Source of the DNA: Sphingobacteriaceae bacterium GW460-11-11-14-LB5
GTDB lineage: Bacteria; Bacteroidota; Bacteroidia; Sphingobacteriales; Sphingobacteriaceae
Direction of reading: 5' to 3'
Assembly (NCBI GenBank): GCA_002151545.1
Contig: CP021237.1
Span: forward strand, 4,030,001 to 4,094,000
Length of the DNA stretch: 64,000 nucleotides
Of this stretch, positions 18,962-27,745 are shown piece by piece; positions within the stretch are counted from its first letter, which is position 1; the number at the start of each line of letters is the position of its first letter. The notes under the pieces are model-generated. The model was not told the origin of the DNA and did not search any database. It saw only the letters and a list, made by a program, of their open reading frames with translations. A program made the position numbers and the translations under genes.

Positions 18962-20260
18962 ATGTTATTCAAAGAATTAAACCTCATTGAGCCGATTCTA
19001 AAGGCCCTTGAGACCGAAGGTTATACACAACCTACACCGATACAGGAGCAATCCATCCCAACAATATTAAAAGGCAAAGATTTATTAGGCTGTGCACAAA
19101 CCGGAACCGGAAAAACAGCAGCTTTTGCCATCCCGATGTTGCAGTTACTGCACGAGAAACACATTAATACCAAAGCTACAAAAAACATAAAGGCATTAAT
19201 TTTAACGCCAACACGTGAGCTTGCCATTCAGATTGAAGAAAGCTTTAAAGCTTATGGCCGTCATTTAAATTTACGCCATTTGGTAATTTTCGGTGGGGTA
19301 AATCAACACTCGCAGGTAGAAGCTTTAAGAAAAGGCGTTGATATTTTAGTCGCCACCCCAGGTCGTTTATTAGACTTAATGAACCAGGGTTTTATTAGCT
19401 TAAATACCATCGAACTTTTCGTATTGGATGAAGCCGACCGTATGCTGGATATGGGCTTTATTCACGATGTGAAAAGAGTAGTAGCTAAATTACCGGCTAA
19501 ACGTCAGACTTTATTTTTCTCGGCAACCATGCCTGATGAAATCCAGAAGCTGGCAAATACCATTTTATCGAGTCCGACAAAGGTAGAAGTTACCCCTATT
19601 TCGTCGACGGCAGAAACGATTGTTCAGTCGGTTTATTTTGTTGATAAGCCAGATAAGAAAAAATTATTGATCCATCTGTTAGAAGATAAAAATATTCAAA
19701 CGGCACTGGTTTTTACCCGTACCAAACATGGCGCAGACCGCATTGTTAAGGATTTAGCGCATGCCGGAATTAAAGCAGCCGCTATCCACGGTAACAAATC
19801 GCAAAATGCCAGACAAAGGGCATTAACTGATTTTAAAGACAGGAAAATCCGTGTTTTGGTTGCTACCGATATTGCAGCACGTGGTATTGATATCGATCAG
19901 CTATCGCACGTTTTCAATTTCGAATTACCGAACATTCCTGAATCATATGTACACAGAATTGGCCGTACCGGCCGTGCTGGTGCAAACGGTATTGCAATTT
20001 CTTTCTGTGATGCGGAAGAAAACGAATACTTACTGGATATTCAGAAACTGATTAAAATTACCTTACCTATTGTTGACGATCATCCTTACCCGTTAAGCTG
20101 GGAAAGTATGCTGGCCAAAAATCAGGTTAAACGCAAACCACAAGCACAGTCAAAAGGCGGAGGTGGCAAAAAAGGTGGTGATGGCAATATGAGCGGCAAA
20201 CCACGTAACGCCAGCAACAACAGAAGATTTGGTGGGAACAGGAAAAGAGGCGAAAGATAA
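18962..20260 (+). CDS. DEAD-box ATP-dependent RNA helicase
   Basis: This is a 432-residue helicase that remodels RNA, probably in ribosome assembly or cold adaptation (RhlE/CsdA-like; the exact role is not readable). Motifs in order are the Q motif around LLFKELNLIEP...PTPIQ, Walker A AQTGTGKT (45-52), PTRELA, DEAD in LDEADRMLDMGF, SAT in FSATMPDEIQ, TDIAARGID and HRIGRTGRAG. The C-terminal tail after about 380 is basic and glycine-rich (SKGGGGKKGGDGNMSG), typical of an RNA-tethering tail. It is convergent with leuS across a bidirectional terminator. Confidence 0.94.
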   Translation: MLFKELNLIEPILKALETEGYTQPTPIQEQSIPTILKGKDLLGCAQTGTGKTAAFAIPMLQLLHEKHINTKATKNIKALILTPTRELAIQIEESFKAYGRHLNLRHLVIFGGVNQHSQVEALRKGVDILVATPGRLLDLMNQGFISLNTIELFVLDEADRMLDMGFIHDVKRVVAKLPAKRQTLFFSATMPDEIQKLANTILSSPTKVEVTPISSTAETIVQSVYFVDKPDKKKLLIHLLEDKNIQTALVFTRTKHGADRIVKDLAHAGIKAAAIHGNKSQNARQRALTDFKDRKIRVLVATDIAARGIDIDQLSHVFNFELPNIPESYVHRIGRTGRAGANGIAISFCDAEENEYLLDIQKLIKITLPIVDDHPYPLSWESMLAKNQVKRKPQAQSKGGGGKKGGDGNMSGKPRNASNNRRFGGNRKRGER

Positions 20261-20267
20261 TCGCGGT

Positions 20268-20333
20268 CGTCATTCTGAACTTGTTTCAGAATCTTACTTA
20301 CAAAATAGATGCTGAAATAAATTCAGCATGACG
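20268..20333. repeat. Palindromic intergenic repeat (CGTCATTCTGAAC type)
   Basis: The element starts CGTCATTCTGAACTTGTTTC and ends GCTGAAATAAATTCAGCATGACG. Each half forms its own hairpin (TTCTGAA...TTCAGAA, and GCTGAAATAAATTCAGC). It lies just after the helicase stop. Confidence 0.8.
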
Positions 20334-20351
20334 TATCTTATAAGTGATAAC

Positions 20352-20387
20352 AAAAAACCCGATTTGCAAAACGCAAATCGGGTTTTT
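20352..20387. terminator. Bidirectional rho-independent terminator
   Basis: A-tract, CCCGATTTGC, a five-base loop, GCAAATCGGG and a T-tract form a perfect 10-bp stem with A/T runs on both sides. It sits between the convergent helicase and leuS genes and can stop both. Confidence 0.9.
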
Positions 20388-20444
20388 CTGTTTTAAGGGA
20401 AGAGAAAGGAAAACCCTAAACCTTAGGCCTTATACCTTTCACCT

Positions 20445-23231
20445 TTAAACTACGACATTAATAATCTTTCCTTTAACGAAAATGATCTTTTTGGGTGCTT
20501 TTCCGTCTAAAAATTTCTGGAAATGCTCATCAGCCAATAAAATGCTTTCCACTTCTGGCTGGGCCAGGGTTAAACTCAAGTTCAGGTTCATTTTCATTTT
20601 ACCGTTGATTGAAACCGGATAGGCAAACTCATCTTCTACCAGATATTCAGGCTTAAATGTAGGGAAGGCTGTATAGGATAAAGTTCCAGCTTCGTTACCT
20701 AATAATACCCAAAGTTCTTCGCAGATGTGTGGAGCATAAGGTGAAAGGATAATCACCATATCTTCCAAAATCTGACGGTTTTTGCATTTCAGATCAGTTA
20801 ACTCATTTACTGCAATCATGAAACTCGATACAGAAGTATTGAACGAGAAACGCTCGATATCATCCTGTACTTTTTTGATGATTTTATGCAACGATTTCAA
20901 TTCAGCTTTTGTAGGCACAGTATCGTTTACATGGAAAGTCCAGTCTTCGTTGTGGAACAACCGCCAGAATTTACGCAGGAACTTAAATACACCTTCAATA
21001 CCATTCGTATTCCAGGGTTTACTCTGCTCTAACGGACCTAAAAACATTTCATACATCCTTAAAGTATCAGCTCCGTAACGCTCAATCAAATCATCTGGAT
21101 TAACCACATTGAATTTTGATTTCGACATTTTCTCTACTTCAACACCACAAATGTATTTTCCGCCCTCGAGAATAAATTCTGCAGTAGCGTATTCTTCTCT
21201 CCAGGCTTTAAACTTAGCGATGTCTAAAGTATCATTTTCAACAATGTTCACATCAACGTGTAATGCTGAAGTTTTGTATTCTTTTCTTAATCCAGCTGAA
21301 ACATAGGTATTAGTTGGTTTTCCGTTCTCATCGTTGATACGGTAAACGAAATTACTTCTACCCTGGATCATGCCCTGGTTAATCAGTTTTTTGAAAGGTT
21401 CTTCTTCTTTGGTATAACCCAAATCTTTCAAAAACTTATTCCAGAAGCGGCTGTACAACAGGTGACCTGTAGCATGCTCAGAACCACCGATGTATAAATC
21501 AACATCTTTCCAATATTCTACAGCTTCTTTTGAAGCAAAATCGTTGTTATTATTGGCATCCATATAACGATACCAGTACCAGCTGCTTCCTGCCCAACCT
21601 GGCATGGTGCTCAATTCATAGTGACCACCATCTTTAGGAACCCAATCTTCGGCCCTGGCCAAAGGCGGTTCGCCTGTTTCGGTTGGCAAATATTTATCAA
21701 TTTCAGGAAGTAATAAAGGCAATTCTTCTTCATTAACCAGATAAGGCAATCCATCTTTAAAATAAACCGGAATCGGCTCACCCCAATAACGCTGGCGACC
21801 AAAAATCGCATCACGCTGACGAAAGTTTACTTTAGCTTTTCCTACTTTCTCTTCTTCCAACCAGTTATTCAAAAACGAAACGGCTTCCTTATATTCCATT
21901 CCGTTAATAAAACCCGAATTAATATATTTTCCTTCTTTTGTCGGGTCTGCCTGAACATCTATATCCTTTTGTCCGTCTAAAATCTGGATAATCGGCAAAT
22001 TAAAGTGTGTAGCAAATAACCAATCGCGTTGATCGCCACTCGGAACACCCATTACCGCACCAGTTCCGTAACCTGCCAACACATAATCAGCAATCCACAA
22101 CTGCACGCGTTCGCCGCTAACCGGATTAATCACATAGGTTCCCGTAAAAGCACCAGATACTGTTTTGGTATCGGCCATACGGTCTAATTCCGATTTCTTT
22201 TTAGTTAAAGCAATGTAATTTGCAATATCCTGTTTTTGTTCAGGAGTAGTCAGTTCTGCAACCCACTCATGCTCCGGCGCCAAAACCAGGTAAGAAACAC
22301 CAAAAATAGTATCAACACGAGTGGTAAAAACTTCAATCTGTTTATCGTTTCCTTCTACCTGAAATTTAACTGATGCACCAACACTTTTACCGATCCAGTT
22401 GCGCTGCATTTCTTTAATCGGTTCTGGCCAGTCGATGGTATCTAAACCTTGTAAAAGCCGGTCAGAATAAGCCGTGATTCTCATGCTCCACTGCATCATT
22501 TTCTTTTGCTCCACAGGAAAACCGCCGCGCTCAGAGAAACCGTCTTTCACTTCATCATTAGCTAAAACCGTTCCTAATGCCGGGCACCAGTTTACGGTAC
22601 TCTCGCGAAGATAAGTTAAACGGTATTTTAACAATTCAATCTGTTTCTCTTCATCAGTAAAGGTTGCCCAATCGCTCGGCATAAATTCTTTAGTATCTTC
22701 ATCACAAACAGCTTTAACATCAGCCGTACCAGAAGCATTGAATTTTTCGATCAAAGTGGTAATATCTTCTGCCCTGTCGTTTTCGATGTTGTACCATGAA
22801 TTAAACAACTGCATAAAAATCCACTGCGTCCATTTGTAATAGGAGGGCTCGCTGGTGCGCACTTCTCTACTCCAGTCGAAAGAAAAACCAATTTGGTCTA
22901 ACTGCCTGCGGTAGGTTGCAATATTAGCTTCGGTAGTTATAGCAGGGTGCTGTCCGGTTTGTATGGCATATTGCTCTGCAGGTAATCCGAACGAATCGTA
23001 TCCCATGGGGTGCAATACGTTGAAACCTTTAAGGCGTTTATATCTCGAAAAAATATCTGAGGCAATGTAACCCAGTGGGTGACCAACGTGCAGGCCTGCT
23101 CCTGATGGATAAGGAAACATATCTAACACATAATATTTTGGTTTTTCAGAATTGCTTTCGGCTTTAAACGTTTGATGATCTGCCCAAAATTTCTGCCACT
23201 TTTGTTCTATTTCTTTGAATTGGTAATCCAT
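20445..23231 (-). CDS. leuS: Leucyl-tRNA synthetase
   Basis: This is a class I aminoacyl-tRNA synthetase of 928 residues that charges tRNA(Leu). The HIGH motif appears as HVGH (48-51) in MFPYPSGAGLHVGHPLGY, and KMSKSKFNVVNPDDL (about residue 700) gives KMSKS. The CP1 editing domain is present between them: the threonine-rich VFTTRVDTIFGVSYLVLAPEH and GYGTGAVMGVPSGDQRD, where the second contains the editing aspartate region. A leucine-specific zinc-region-like segment and a C-terminal domain ending IIFVKGKIINVVV complete it. Start at 23231 gives MDYQFKEIEQKWQKFW, the normal start. Confidence 0.97.
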   Translation of the reverse strand: MDYQFKEIEQKWQKFWADHQTFKAESNSEKPKYYVLDMFPYPSGAGLHVGHPLGYIASDIFSRYKRLKGFNVLHPMGYDSFGLPAEQYAIQTGQHPAITTEANIATYRRQLDQIGFSFDWSREVRTSEPSYYKWTQWIFMQLFNSWYNIENDRAEDITTLIEKFNASGTADVKAVCDEDTKEFMPSDWATFTDEEKQIELLKYRLTYLRESTVNWCPALGTVLANDEVKDGFSERGGFPVEQKKMMQWSMRITAYSDRLLQGLDTIDWPEPIKEMQRNWIGKSVGASVKFQVEGNDKQIEVFTTRVDTIFGVSYLVLAPEHEWVAELTTPEQKQDIANYIALTKKKSELDRMADTKTVSGAFTGTYVINPVSGERVQLWIADYVLAGYGTGAVMGVPSGDQRDWLFATHFNLPIIQILDGQKDIDVQADPTKEGKYINSGFINGMEYKEAVSFLNNWLEEEKVGKAKVNFRQRDAIFGRQRYWGEPIPVYFKDGLPYLVNEEELPLLLPEIDKYLPTETGEPPLARAEDWVPKDGGHYELSTMPGWAGSSWYWYRYMDANNNNDFASKEAVEYWKDVDLYIGGSEHATGHLLYSRFWNKFLKDLGYTKEEEPFKKLINQGMIQGRSNFVYRINDENGKPTNTYVSAGLRKEYKTSALHVDVNIVENDTLDIAKFKAWREEYATAEFILEGGKYICGVEVEKMSKSKFNVVNPDDLIERYGADTLRMYEMFLGPLEQSKPWNTNGIEGVFKFLRKFWRLFHNEDWTFHVNDTVPTKAELKSLHKIIKKVQDDIERFSFNTSVSSFMIAVNELTDLKCKNRQILEDMVIILSPYAPHICEELWVLLGNEAGTLSYTAFPTFKPEYLVEDEFAYPVSINGKMKMNLNLSLTLAQPEVESILLADEHFQKFLDGKAPKKIIFVKGKIINVVV

Positions 23232-23458
23232 TGCCAGTTTTAAATTTTTAAAGGTGCGAAAATACGGAAATTAAGGGGCTTAAAAAAGCAGATTCGGGAT
23301 AATATTTTGCCAACAGAAATGCAGAATCAGAAGAAGTTAGGGGTAAAACCTCAGCTTCTTTTGTGTAGTTAGATATCATCTGATGCTTTATGCCAAATAA
23401 ACGTTTTGCTAAATATTTATCATAATAAACAATTTTAGCTCTATTACCTAACGAGATC

Positions 23459-23522
23459 GTCACCCTGAATTCATTTCAGGGTCTATCTTGTGGGAAAGAT
23501 GCTGAAATGAATCAGCATGACG
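23459..23522. repeat. Palindromic intergenic repeat (CGTCACCCTGAA type)
   Basis: The element starts CGTCACCCTGAATTCATTTC and ends GCTGAAATGAATCAGCATGACG, the same architecture as 29639-29695. The inner arms differ in sequence but keep their pairing. Confidence 0.8.
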
Positions 23523-23547
23523 AACCTAAGATTCAAGATAAAAAAAA

Positions 23548-23578
23548 TGCGCCATTGATGTAAAAAACCAATGGCGCA
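23548..23578 (-). terminator. Rho-independent terminator of the small lipoprotein gene
   Basis: TGCGCCATTG and CAATGGCGCA form a perfect 10-bp stem with an 11-nt loop, followed on the minus strand by seven T residues. It lies 25 bp after the stop at 23603. Confidence 0.9.
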
Positions 23579-23602
23579 GCAAATAATCGGGGGATTAAGA
23601 TC

Positions 23603-24031
23603 TTATCTGGTTAAATAATATACTTTAGTAACGTTTGTTTTATCAATTTTAGCAGTAAACTCTAATTTGTTTGGGGTAATGCTGTTGACTTTACAATAAT
23701 TCATTCCATCATTTAGGTCCATTGTAAATTGATCAGAGTAAATAATCAGATATGTACCAATTGTTCTGTTACCAGACAAACTCAACTCTACCTGATCGTC
23801 ATCATTTGATTTATAGTCTATATAATCGCTTGTAGTGCCATATTTCACATCCCCATTTACTTTTTTAGGATCTTTTAGGGTGTCTTCTGCTGTATAACCT
23901 GTAGTTACAATTCTATTTAAAGTCCATCTGCCCATCATTTGAGCTTTTAAAGAAGTATCATCTTTCTTGCAAGAAACCATTGTAGAGGCGATAAGTAAGA
24001 ATAGGCTCAGAATAGTAATTTGTCTTTTCAT
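23603..24031 (-). CDS. Small lipocalin-like lipoprotein of unknown function
   Basis: The protein is 142 residues from the ATG at 24031. The in-frame ATG at 24058 would put nine polar/hydrophobic residues ahead of an otherwise complete lipoprotein signal (MKRQITILSLFLLIASTMVSC). A KKDD linker follows the lipid cysteine, typical of surface or periplasmic Bacteroidota lipoproteins. The rest, with MGRWTLNRIV, a tyrosine-rich middle and alternating beta strands ending KVYYLTR, resembles the lipocalin-like GxW fold common in this phylum. I assign no function. It is a single-gene unit with its own terminator, divergent from ftsX. Confidence 0.75.
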   Translation of the reverse strand: MKRQITILSLFLLIASTMVSCKKDDTSLKAQMMGRWTLNRIVTTGYTAEDTLKDPKKVNGDVKYGTTSDYIDYKSNDDDQVELSLSGNRTIGTYLIIYSDQFTMDLNDGMNYCKVNSITPNKLEFTAKIDKTNVTKVYYLTR

Positions 24032-24178
24032 AGTTAAATTTAGTTTTAAGATATCCATAATTAACGCCGTTTCAACAAATTTCGTACCGCATTTCGAAAA
24101 AAATCAAATTTTGTTTAAGAACTTAATCCTCAAACTAAAAGCTAATCGTGTACGTTAGTATTCATTTAGCAATCATTA

Positions 24179-24209
24179 ATTGGTGTTTATCAGGTATAAT
24201 TTATATTTT
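24179..24209 (+). promoter_or_regulatory. Probable promoter of the ftsX cluster
   Basis: TTG at 24179-24181 lies 20 bp before TATATTTT at 24202-24209, close to the Bacteroidota TTG-N17-23-TAnnTTTG pattern. It predicts transcription starting a few bases before the FtsX start codon and argues against translation from the upstream in-frame ATG at 24148. Confidence 0.5.
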
Positions 24210-24231
24210 CGCAGAAACAAAAATGAAATAC

Positions 24232-25110
24232 ATGGAAGAATTCGAAGTAAGTGATGCATCTAAGAAAACCAAAACCGTTTATATCTCTACTATAATCAGT
24301 ATTGCCTTGGTTTTACTAATGCTGGGGCTACTTGGTTTGGTACTTGTACATGCCAAAAACCTCTCTAACTACGTTAAAGAAAACATCGTTTTAAACATTA
24401 TTGTTGATGAAGGTGCTAAAGAAGCTGATGTTTTAGCCTTCCAGAAAGAATTAAATGCAAATCCTGCAGTAAAACAAACTCAATATGTAAATAAAGAGCT
24501 TGCTGCAAGAAATTTAACGCAGGATTTAGGGGAAGATTTTGTTAACTTTTTAGGATACAATCCACTAACTTCTACCTTCGATGTGTATTTAAAAGCAGAA
24601 TATGCGAACAATAGAAGCATCGATGCCTTAAAAGCCAGTATTTCTAAAAACCCTGTAGTGAAAGAGGTGGTTTACCAAAGTTCTTTAATTGACATGGTAA
24701 ATAAAAATATCAGCACCATTGGTTTAATTATTTTAGCCTTTGCAGCGCTACTACTGATCATTTCTATTGCCCTGATTAACAACACCATACGATTAGCAAT
24801 TTACTCGCAACGCTTTTTAATTAAAAGTATGCAGCTGGTTGGTGCAACGAAAAACTTTATTCGACGTCCTTTCTTATTGTATGCTGCTTTGCATGGCTTA
24901 ATTGCTGCATTTATTGCTATCATTATTTTATTGGCAACTTTAATTTATGCACGTAAAGAAGTGCCGGAAATTATTATTTTAAATAACTACCAGGAATTCG
25001 GCTTCGTATTTATAGGCCTTTTAATAGTGGGTATTTTTATAACAGGTATTAGTACATGGTTTGCAGTAAGCAGGTATTTACGTTTAAAATCTTATCATCT
25101 TTATAGATAA
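24232..25110 (+). CDS. ftsX: Cell division protein FtsX
   Basis: This is the membrane subunit of the FtsEX ABC-type complex, which links the divisome to cell-wall hydrolases. I choose ATG 24232 (MEEFEVSDASKKTKTVYIST, 292 residues). ATG 24223 is an equally possible start three codons earlier, whereas 24148 would precede the predicted promoter. Topology is typical: a first helix (IISIALVLLMLGLLGLVLV), a large extracytoplasmic domain of about 130 residues, then three helices in the FtsX/MacB-like C-terminal domain, including RLAIYSQRFLIKSMQLVGATKNFIRRPF. The DUF3098 gene starts at the stop codon, implying coupling. No ftsE is present in the window. Confidence 0.93.
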   Translation: MEEFEVSDASKKTKTVYISTIISIALVLLMLGLLGLVLVHAKNLSNYVKENIVLNIIVDEGAKEADVLAFQKELNANPAVKQTQYVNKELAARNLTQDLGEDFVNFLGYNPLTSTFDVYLKAEYANNRSIDALKASISKNPVVKEVVYQSSLIDMVNKNISTIGLIILAFAALLLIISIALINNTIRLAIYSQRFLIKSMQLVGATKNFIRRPFLLYAALHGLIAAFIAIIILLATLIYARKEVPEIIILNNYQEFGFVFIGLLIVGIFITGISTWFAVSRYLRLKSYHLYR

Positions 25111-25337
25111 TGGCAGAAAAAAAAACAGGTCCGGTTGTAAAGGACGTTAAAAGCGAATTGGTTTTTACCAAAAAAAACTACCAGTTATTATTGATCAGCA
25201 TTGCAATTGTTGCGGTTGGCTTTATCCTGATGATGGGCACCACTGGTGATATTTATGACTTCAGAAGAACTTTACTGGCACCGATAGTAGTGTTAGCAGG
25301 TTTTGCTTTTGGCATTTATGCGATTTTAAAGAAATAA
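25110..25337 (+). CDS. DUF3098 family membrane protein
   Basis: This 75-residue protein has two membrane helices (LLLISIAIVAVGFILMM and LLAPIVVLAGFAFGIYAIL). They are separated by GTTGDIYDFRRT, the characteristic short loop of DUF3098. Its ATG overlaps the ftsX stop by one base. The function is unknown; conservation next to ftsX suggests a cell-envelope or division role (inference). Confidence 0.88.
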   Translation: MAEKKTGPVVKDVKSELVFTKKNYQLLLISIAIVAVGFILMMGTTGDIYDFRRTLLAPIVVLAGFAFGIYAILKK

Positions 25338-25376
25338 TTGTTTGTATTAGCTAAGGTGTTTTTTTAACTTTATAAT

Positions 25377-25580
25377 ATGACCACAACAAATTTGCATATC
25401 GAAATAAATTCGCTTCCCCTAAACCTTAGACAGGAAGTGGCAGATTTTGTTGAATTCTTAAAAGCAAAGCACAAAAATAAGCCGAAGTTAAAAGCGCGCG
25501 AATTCGGATACGCAAAAGGCAAAATCAAATTGGCTGACGATTTTGATGAGCCTTTAGAAATGTTTTCTGATTATATTTAA
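25377..25580 (+). CDS. DUF2281-type antitoxin (VapB-like)
   Basis: This 67-residue protein has the N-terminal LHIEINSLPLNLRQEVADFVEFLKAKH of DUF2281 proteins, which usually pair with PIN-domain toxins. The C-terminal half (AKGKIKLADDFDEPLEMFSDYI) is the toxin-contacting tail expected of such antitoxins. Its stop overlaps the start of the adjacent vapC-like gene by one base. The antitoxin frame is intact although the toxin frame is broken. Confidence 0.85.
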   Translation: MTTTNLHIEINSLPLNLRQEVADFVEFLKAKHKNKPKLKAREFGYAKGKIKLADDFDEPLEMFSDYI

Positions 25581-25967
25581 TGGCCTACTTATTAGATACG
25601 CATACCTTTTTGTGGTTTGTGGCTGGAGATGATCAACTTCCGGTTTCAGTAAAGGAAAAGCTATCTGATATAAACGAGTCTTGTTTCTTAAGCATTGCTT
25701 CTCTTTGGGAAATTGCCATCAAAAAACAAATTGGAAAACTCGATTTAAAAATTGGCTTTGATGAATTGTTTCGTTTTGCAGAAAGAAATCAGATCGAGAT
25801 CATCTCTATTAATGAAACTCATCTTACAACATTATTAAGCCTCGAATTTCATTAATAATGATCCTTTTGACCGCATTATTGTATCACAGGCAATTTCAGA
25901 AGATTTAATCCTGATCTCGAGAGACAAAAAATTAAAAAACTACAAAGTAAAATTACAATGGGACTAG
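25580..25967 (+). pseudogene. Frameshifted PIN-domain toxin (VapC-like)
   Basis: The PIN-domain frame starts MAYLLDTHTFLWFVAGDD and includes ASLWEIAIKK, which together supply the first two catalytic acids. It stops at 25853-25855, after 91 residues, in LSLEFH*. The missing C-terminal part continues in the +1 frame to a stop at 25965-25967: NNDPFDRIIVSQAISEDLIL then ISRDKKLKNYKVKLQWD. This contains the conserved NDPFDR and SRD acids. One extra base near 25850-25853 explains the break. The 91-residue product lacks half of the metal-binding acids and should be inactive unless a ribosome shifts frame. Confidence 0.85.
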
Positions 25968-25984
25968 CCCATTAATCAAAACAT

Positions 25985-26779
25985 ATGAACTCTTTTGAAG
26001 CCATTGTCCTTGCTATTGTTGAAGGATTAACTGAATTTTTGCCTGTATCGAGCACCGGACACATGATTATTGCCTCATCGTTTATGGGCATTGCATCAGA
26101 ACCATTTGTAAAACTATTTACCATTGCCATCCAATTGGGTGCAATACTATCAGTGCTTGTACTCTATTTCAAGAGATTCTTCAAATCAATAAACTTCTAC
26201 ATTAAATTAATAGTGGCATTTATTCCAGCGGCAATATTTGGTTTACTATTAAGTAAAAAAATAGATGAATTATTGGAAAGTCCGATGGCTGTTGGCATCT
26301 CACTCTTAGTTGGTGGCATTATCTTATTATTTGTTGATAAATGGTTTAACAAACCCACTATCAATGAAGAAGAGGAAGTAACCTATTTAACAGCATTGAA
26401 AATCGGTTTCTTCCAGTGTATTGCCATGATACCGGGCGTATCGCGTTCAGGCGCAACTATTGTTGGTGGCATGAGCCAGAAATTAAGCAGAAAAGTTGCC
26501 GCAGAATTTTCATTCTTCCTCGCAGTACCTACTATGTTTGCTGCAACAGCAAAAAAACTATATGATTTTTACAAAGAAGGACACACCATTACCCATGAGC
26601 AGACTAACCTTTTAATTATTGGTAATGTGGTTGCTTTTATAGTGGCACTTTTGGCGATAAAAAGCTTTATCGGGTACTTAAACAAAAATGGGTTTAAAGT
26701 TTTTGGATGGTATAGAATTGCTGCCGGCTTAATTATTATTATCTTGTTACTGAGTGGCCACAACTTACAAATTATATAA
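25985..26779 (+). CDS. uppP: Undecaprenyl-diphosphate phosphatase
   Basis: This integral membrane enzyme dephosphorylates undecaprenyl diphosphate to recycle the peptidoglycan lipid carrier. It is 264 residues long, the usual length. Both family signatures are present: EGLTEFLPVSSTGHM (14-28) and PGVSRSGATIVGGM (about 152-165), which hold the catalytic glutamate, histidine and arginine region. About eight hydrophobic helices are visible. It lies in the ftsX-DUF3098-uppP-truB order, interrupted here only by the vapBC insertion. Confidence 0.96.
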   Translation: MNSFEAIVLAIVEGLTEFLPVSSTGHMIIASSFMGIASEPFVKLFTIAIQLGAILSVLVLYFKRFFKSINFYIKLIVAFIPAAIFGLLLSKKIDELLESPMAVGISLLVGGIILLFVDKWFNKPTINEEEEVTYLTALKIGFFQCIAMIPGVSRSGATIVGGMSQKLSRKVAAEFSFFLAVPTMFAATAKKLYDFYKEGHTITHEQTNLLIIGNVVAFIVALLAIKSFIGYLNKNGFKVFGWYRIAAGLIIIILLLSGHNLQII

Positions 26780-26847
26780 TCTGCAGGCATATTAACCACA
26801 TATTTGCACAGATGAAGTTGTATCATAAAACAATTTCCTCGAAGATG

Positions 26848-26917
26848 ATGCCATGCTGAGCCTGTCGAAACACTTTGAGAGGTATTTAAATAAGTCCTTT
26901 GACAAGCTCAGTATGAC
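26848..26917. repeat. Palindromic intergenic repeat (CATGCTGAGC type)
   Basis: CATGCTGAGCCTGTCGAA is partly mirrored by CAAGCTCAGTATGAC, making a long interrupted palindrome after uppP. The outer end GTATGAC fits the other elements, while the left end (GCCATG) has diverged from GTCATG. Confidence 0.65.
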
Positions 26918-26991
26918 AAACCCGTAATGATGACAGAATCTTATGCTTTTATCTGTGGTTAAAAAAACTTAAGCAAACGACATTGAATCTG

Positions 26992-26999
26992 TATCTTTG
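26992..26999 (+). promoter_or_regulatory. Probable -7 box (TATCTTTG) of truB
   Basis: TATCTTTG matches the TAnnTTTG consensus and lies 15 bp before the GTG start. It predicts an almost leaderless transcript, and it decides for the GTG start at 27014, since no ATG lies nearby. Confidence 0.5.
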
Positions 27000-27013
27000 C
27001 GCAAAAAAGATTT

Positions 27014-27745
27014 GTGAGTACCGAAAATTCAAAATTTAAAGACTTCAATTTTGCTGAAGGCGAATTGCTCTTAATTAACAAACCATACAAATGGACATCA
27101 TTTGATGTGGTGGGCAAAATCCGTAATTCTTTAAAGCCGTTAAAGCTAAAGGTTGGTCATGCCGGCACTTTAGATCCTCTTGCAACAGGACTTTTAATTA
27201 TCTGTACCGGCAAATTAACCAAGCAGATAGACACTTTTCAAGCGGAAGAGAAAGAATATACTGGAACCATGATTCTGGGTGCTACTACTCCATCATTCGA
27301 TATGGAAACGGAAGTGGACCAAACGTTCGACATCAGCAATATTAGTGAAGACGAAATTTATGCCGCCTGCAAACCTTTTATTGGCGATATAGAACAATAT
27401 CCACCTGCACACTCTGCAGTAAAAGTAAATGGCGAACGTTTATACGTAAAAGCAAGATTGGGTGAGGAAGTTGAACTGCGTAAACGTTTTGTGAGTGTTC
27501 TGGAATTTGAAATTACACGGATCGAGCTACCCGAAATTGATTTTAGAATCGTTTGTAGCAAAGGCACCTATATCCGCTCTTTGATATCTGATTTTGGCAA
27601 AACTTTAAACAGAGGAGCCTACCTTTCTAAACTTACCCGTACCCGAAGCGGAAACTTTTTGCTTAAAGATGCGTTTGAGGTATTAGAACTTGTTAATTAT
27701 ATTCGTAGCAAGAAAGAAGAAGCTAAAACTGAAGCAGAGGCATGA
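27014..27745 (+). CDS. truB: tRNA pseudouridine(55) synthase TruB
   Basis: This enzyme makes pseudouridine 55 in the T-loop of tRNAs. It is 243 residues long with a GTG start. The active-site motif GHAGTLDPLATGLL contains the catalytic aspartate (D54). NKPYKWTSFDVV (22-33) and YPPAHSAVKVNGERLYVKAR are further TruB signatures. The protein is short, lacking a long C-terminal PUA extension, as is usual in Bacteroidota. Its TGA overlaps the ATG of the YitT gene by 4 bp, so the two are coupled. Confidence 0.95.
   Translation: MSTENSKFKDFNFAEGELLLINKPYKWTSFDVVGKIRNSLKPLKLKVGHAGTLDPLATGLLIICTGKLTKQIDTFQAEEKEYTGTMILGATTPSFDMETEVDQTFDISNISEDEIYAACKPFIGDIEQYPPAHSAVKVNGERLYVKARLGEEVELRKRFVSVLEFEITRIELPEIDFRIVCSKGTYIRSLISDFGKTLNRGAYLSKLTRTRSGNFLLKDAFEVLELVNYIRSKKEEAKTEAEA

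Larger units (their letters stand above)
23232..23602. other. Intergenic region upstream of leuS with repeat and terminator
   Basis: There is no supported gene here. A 71-codon minus-strand open frame near 23250-23463 has no signal or family resemblance and runs into the repeat. The region holds the palindromic element 23459-23522 and the terminator 23548-23578. Confidence 0.5.

Noticed and set aside
23248..23463. 71-codon minus-strand open frame upstream of leuS
   Set aside because: No start signal, family pattern or neighbour logic, and it begins inside a palindromic repeat.
24148..24231. N-terminal extension of FtsX from ATG 24148
   Set aside because: The predicted promoter lies downstream of that ATG, and the added residues do not resemble FtsX.
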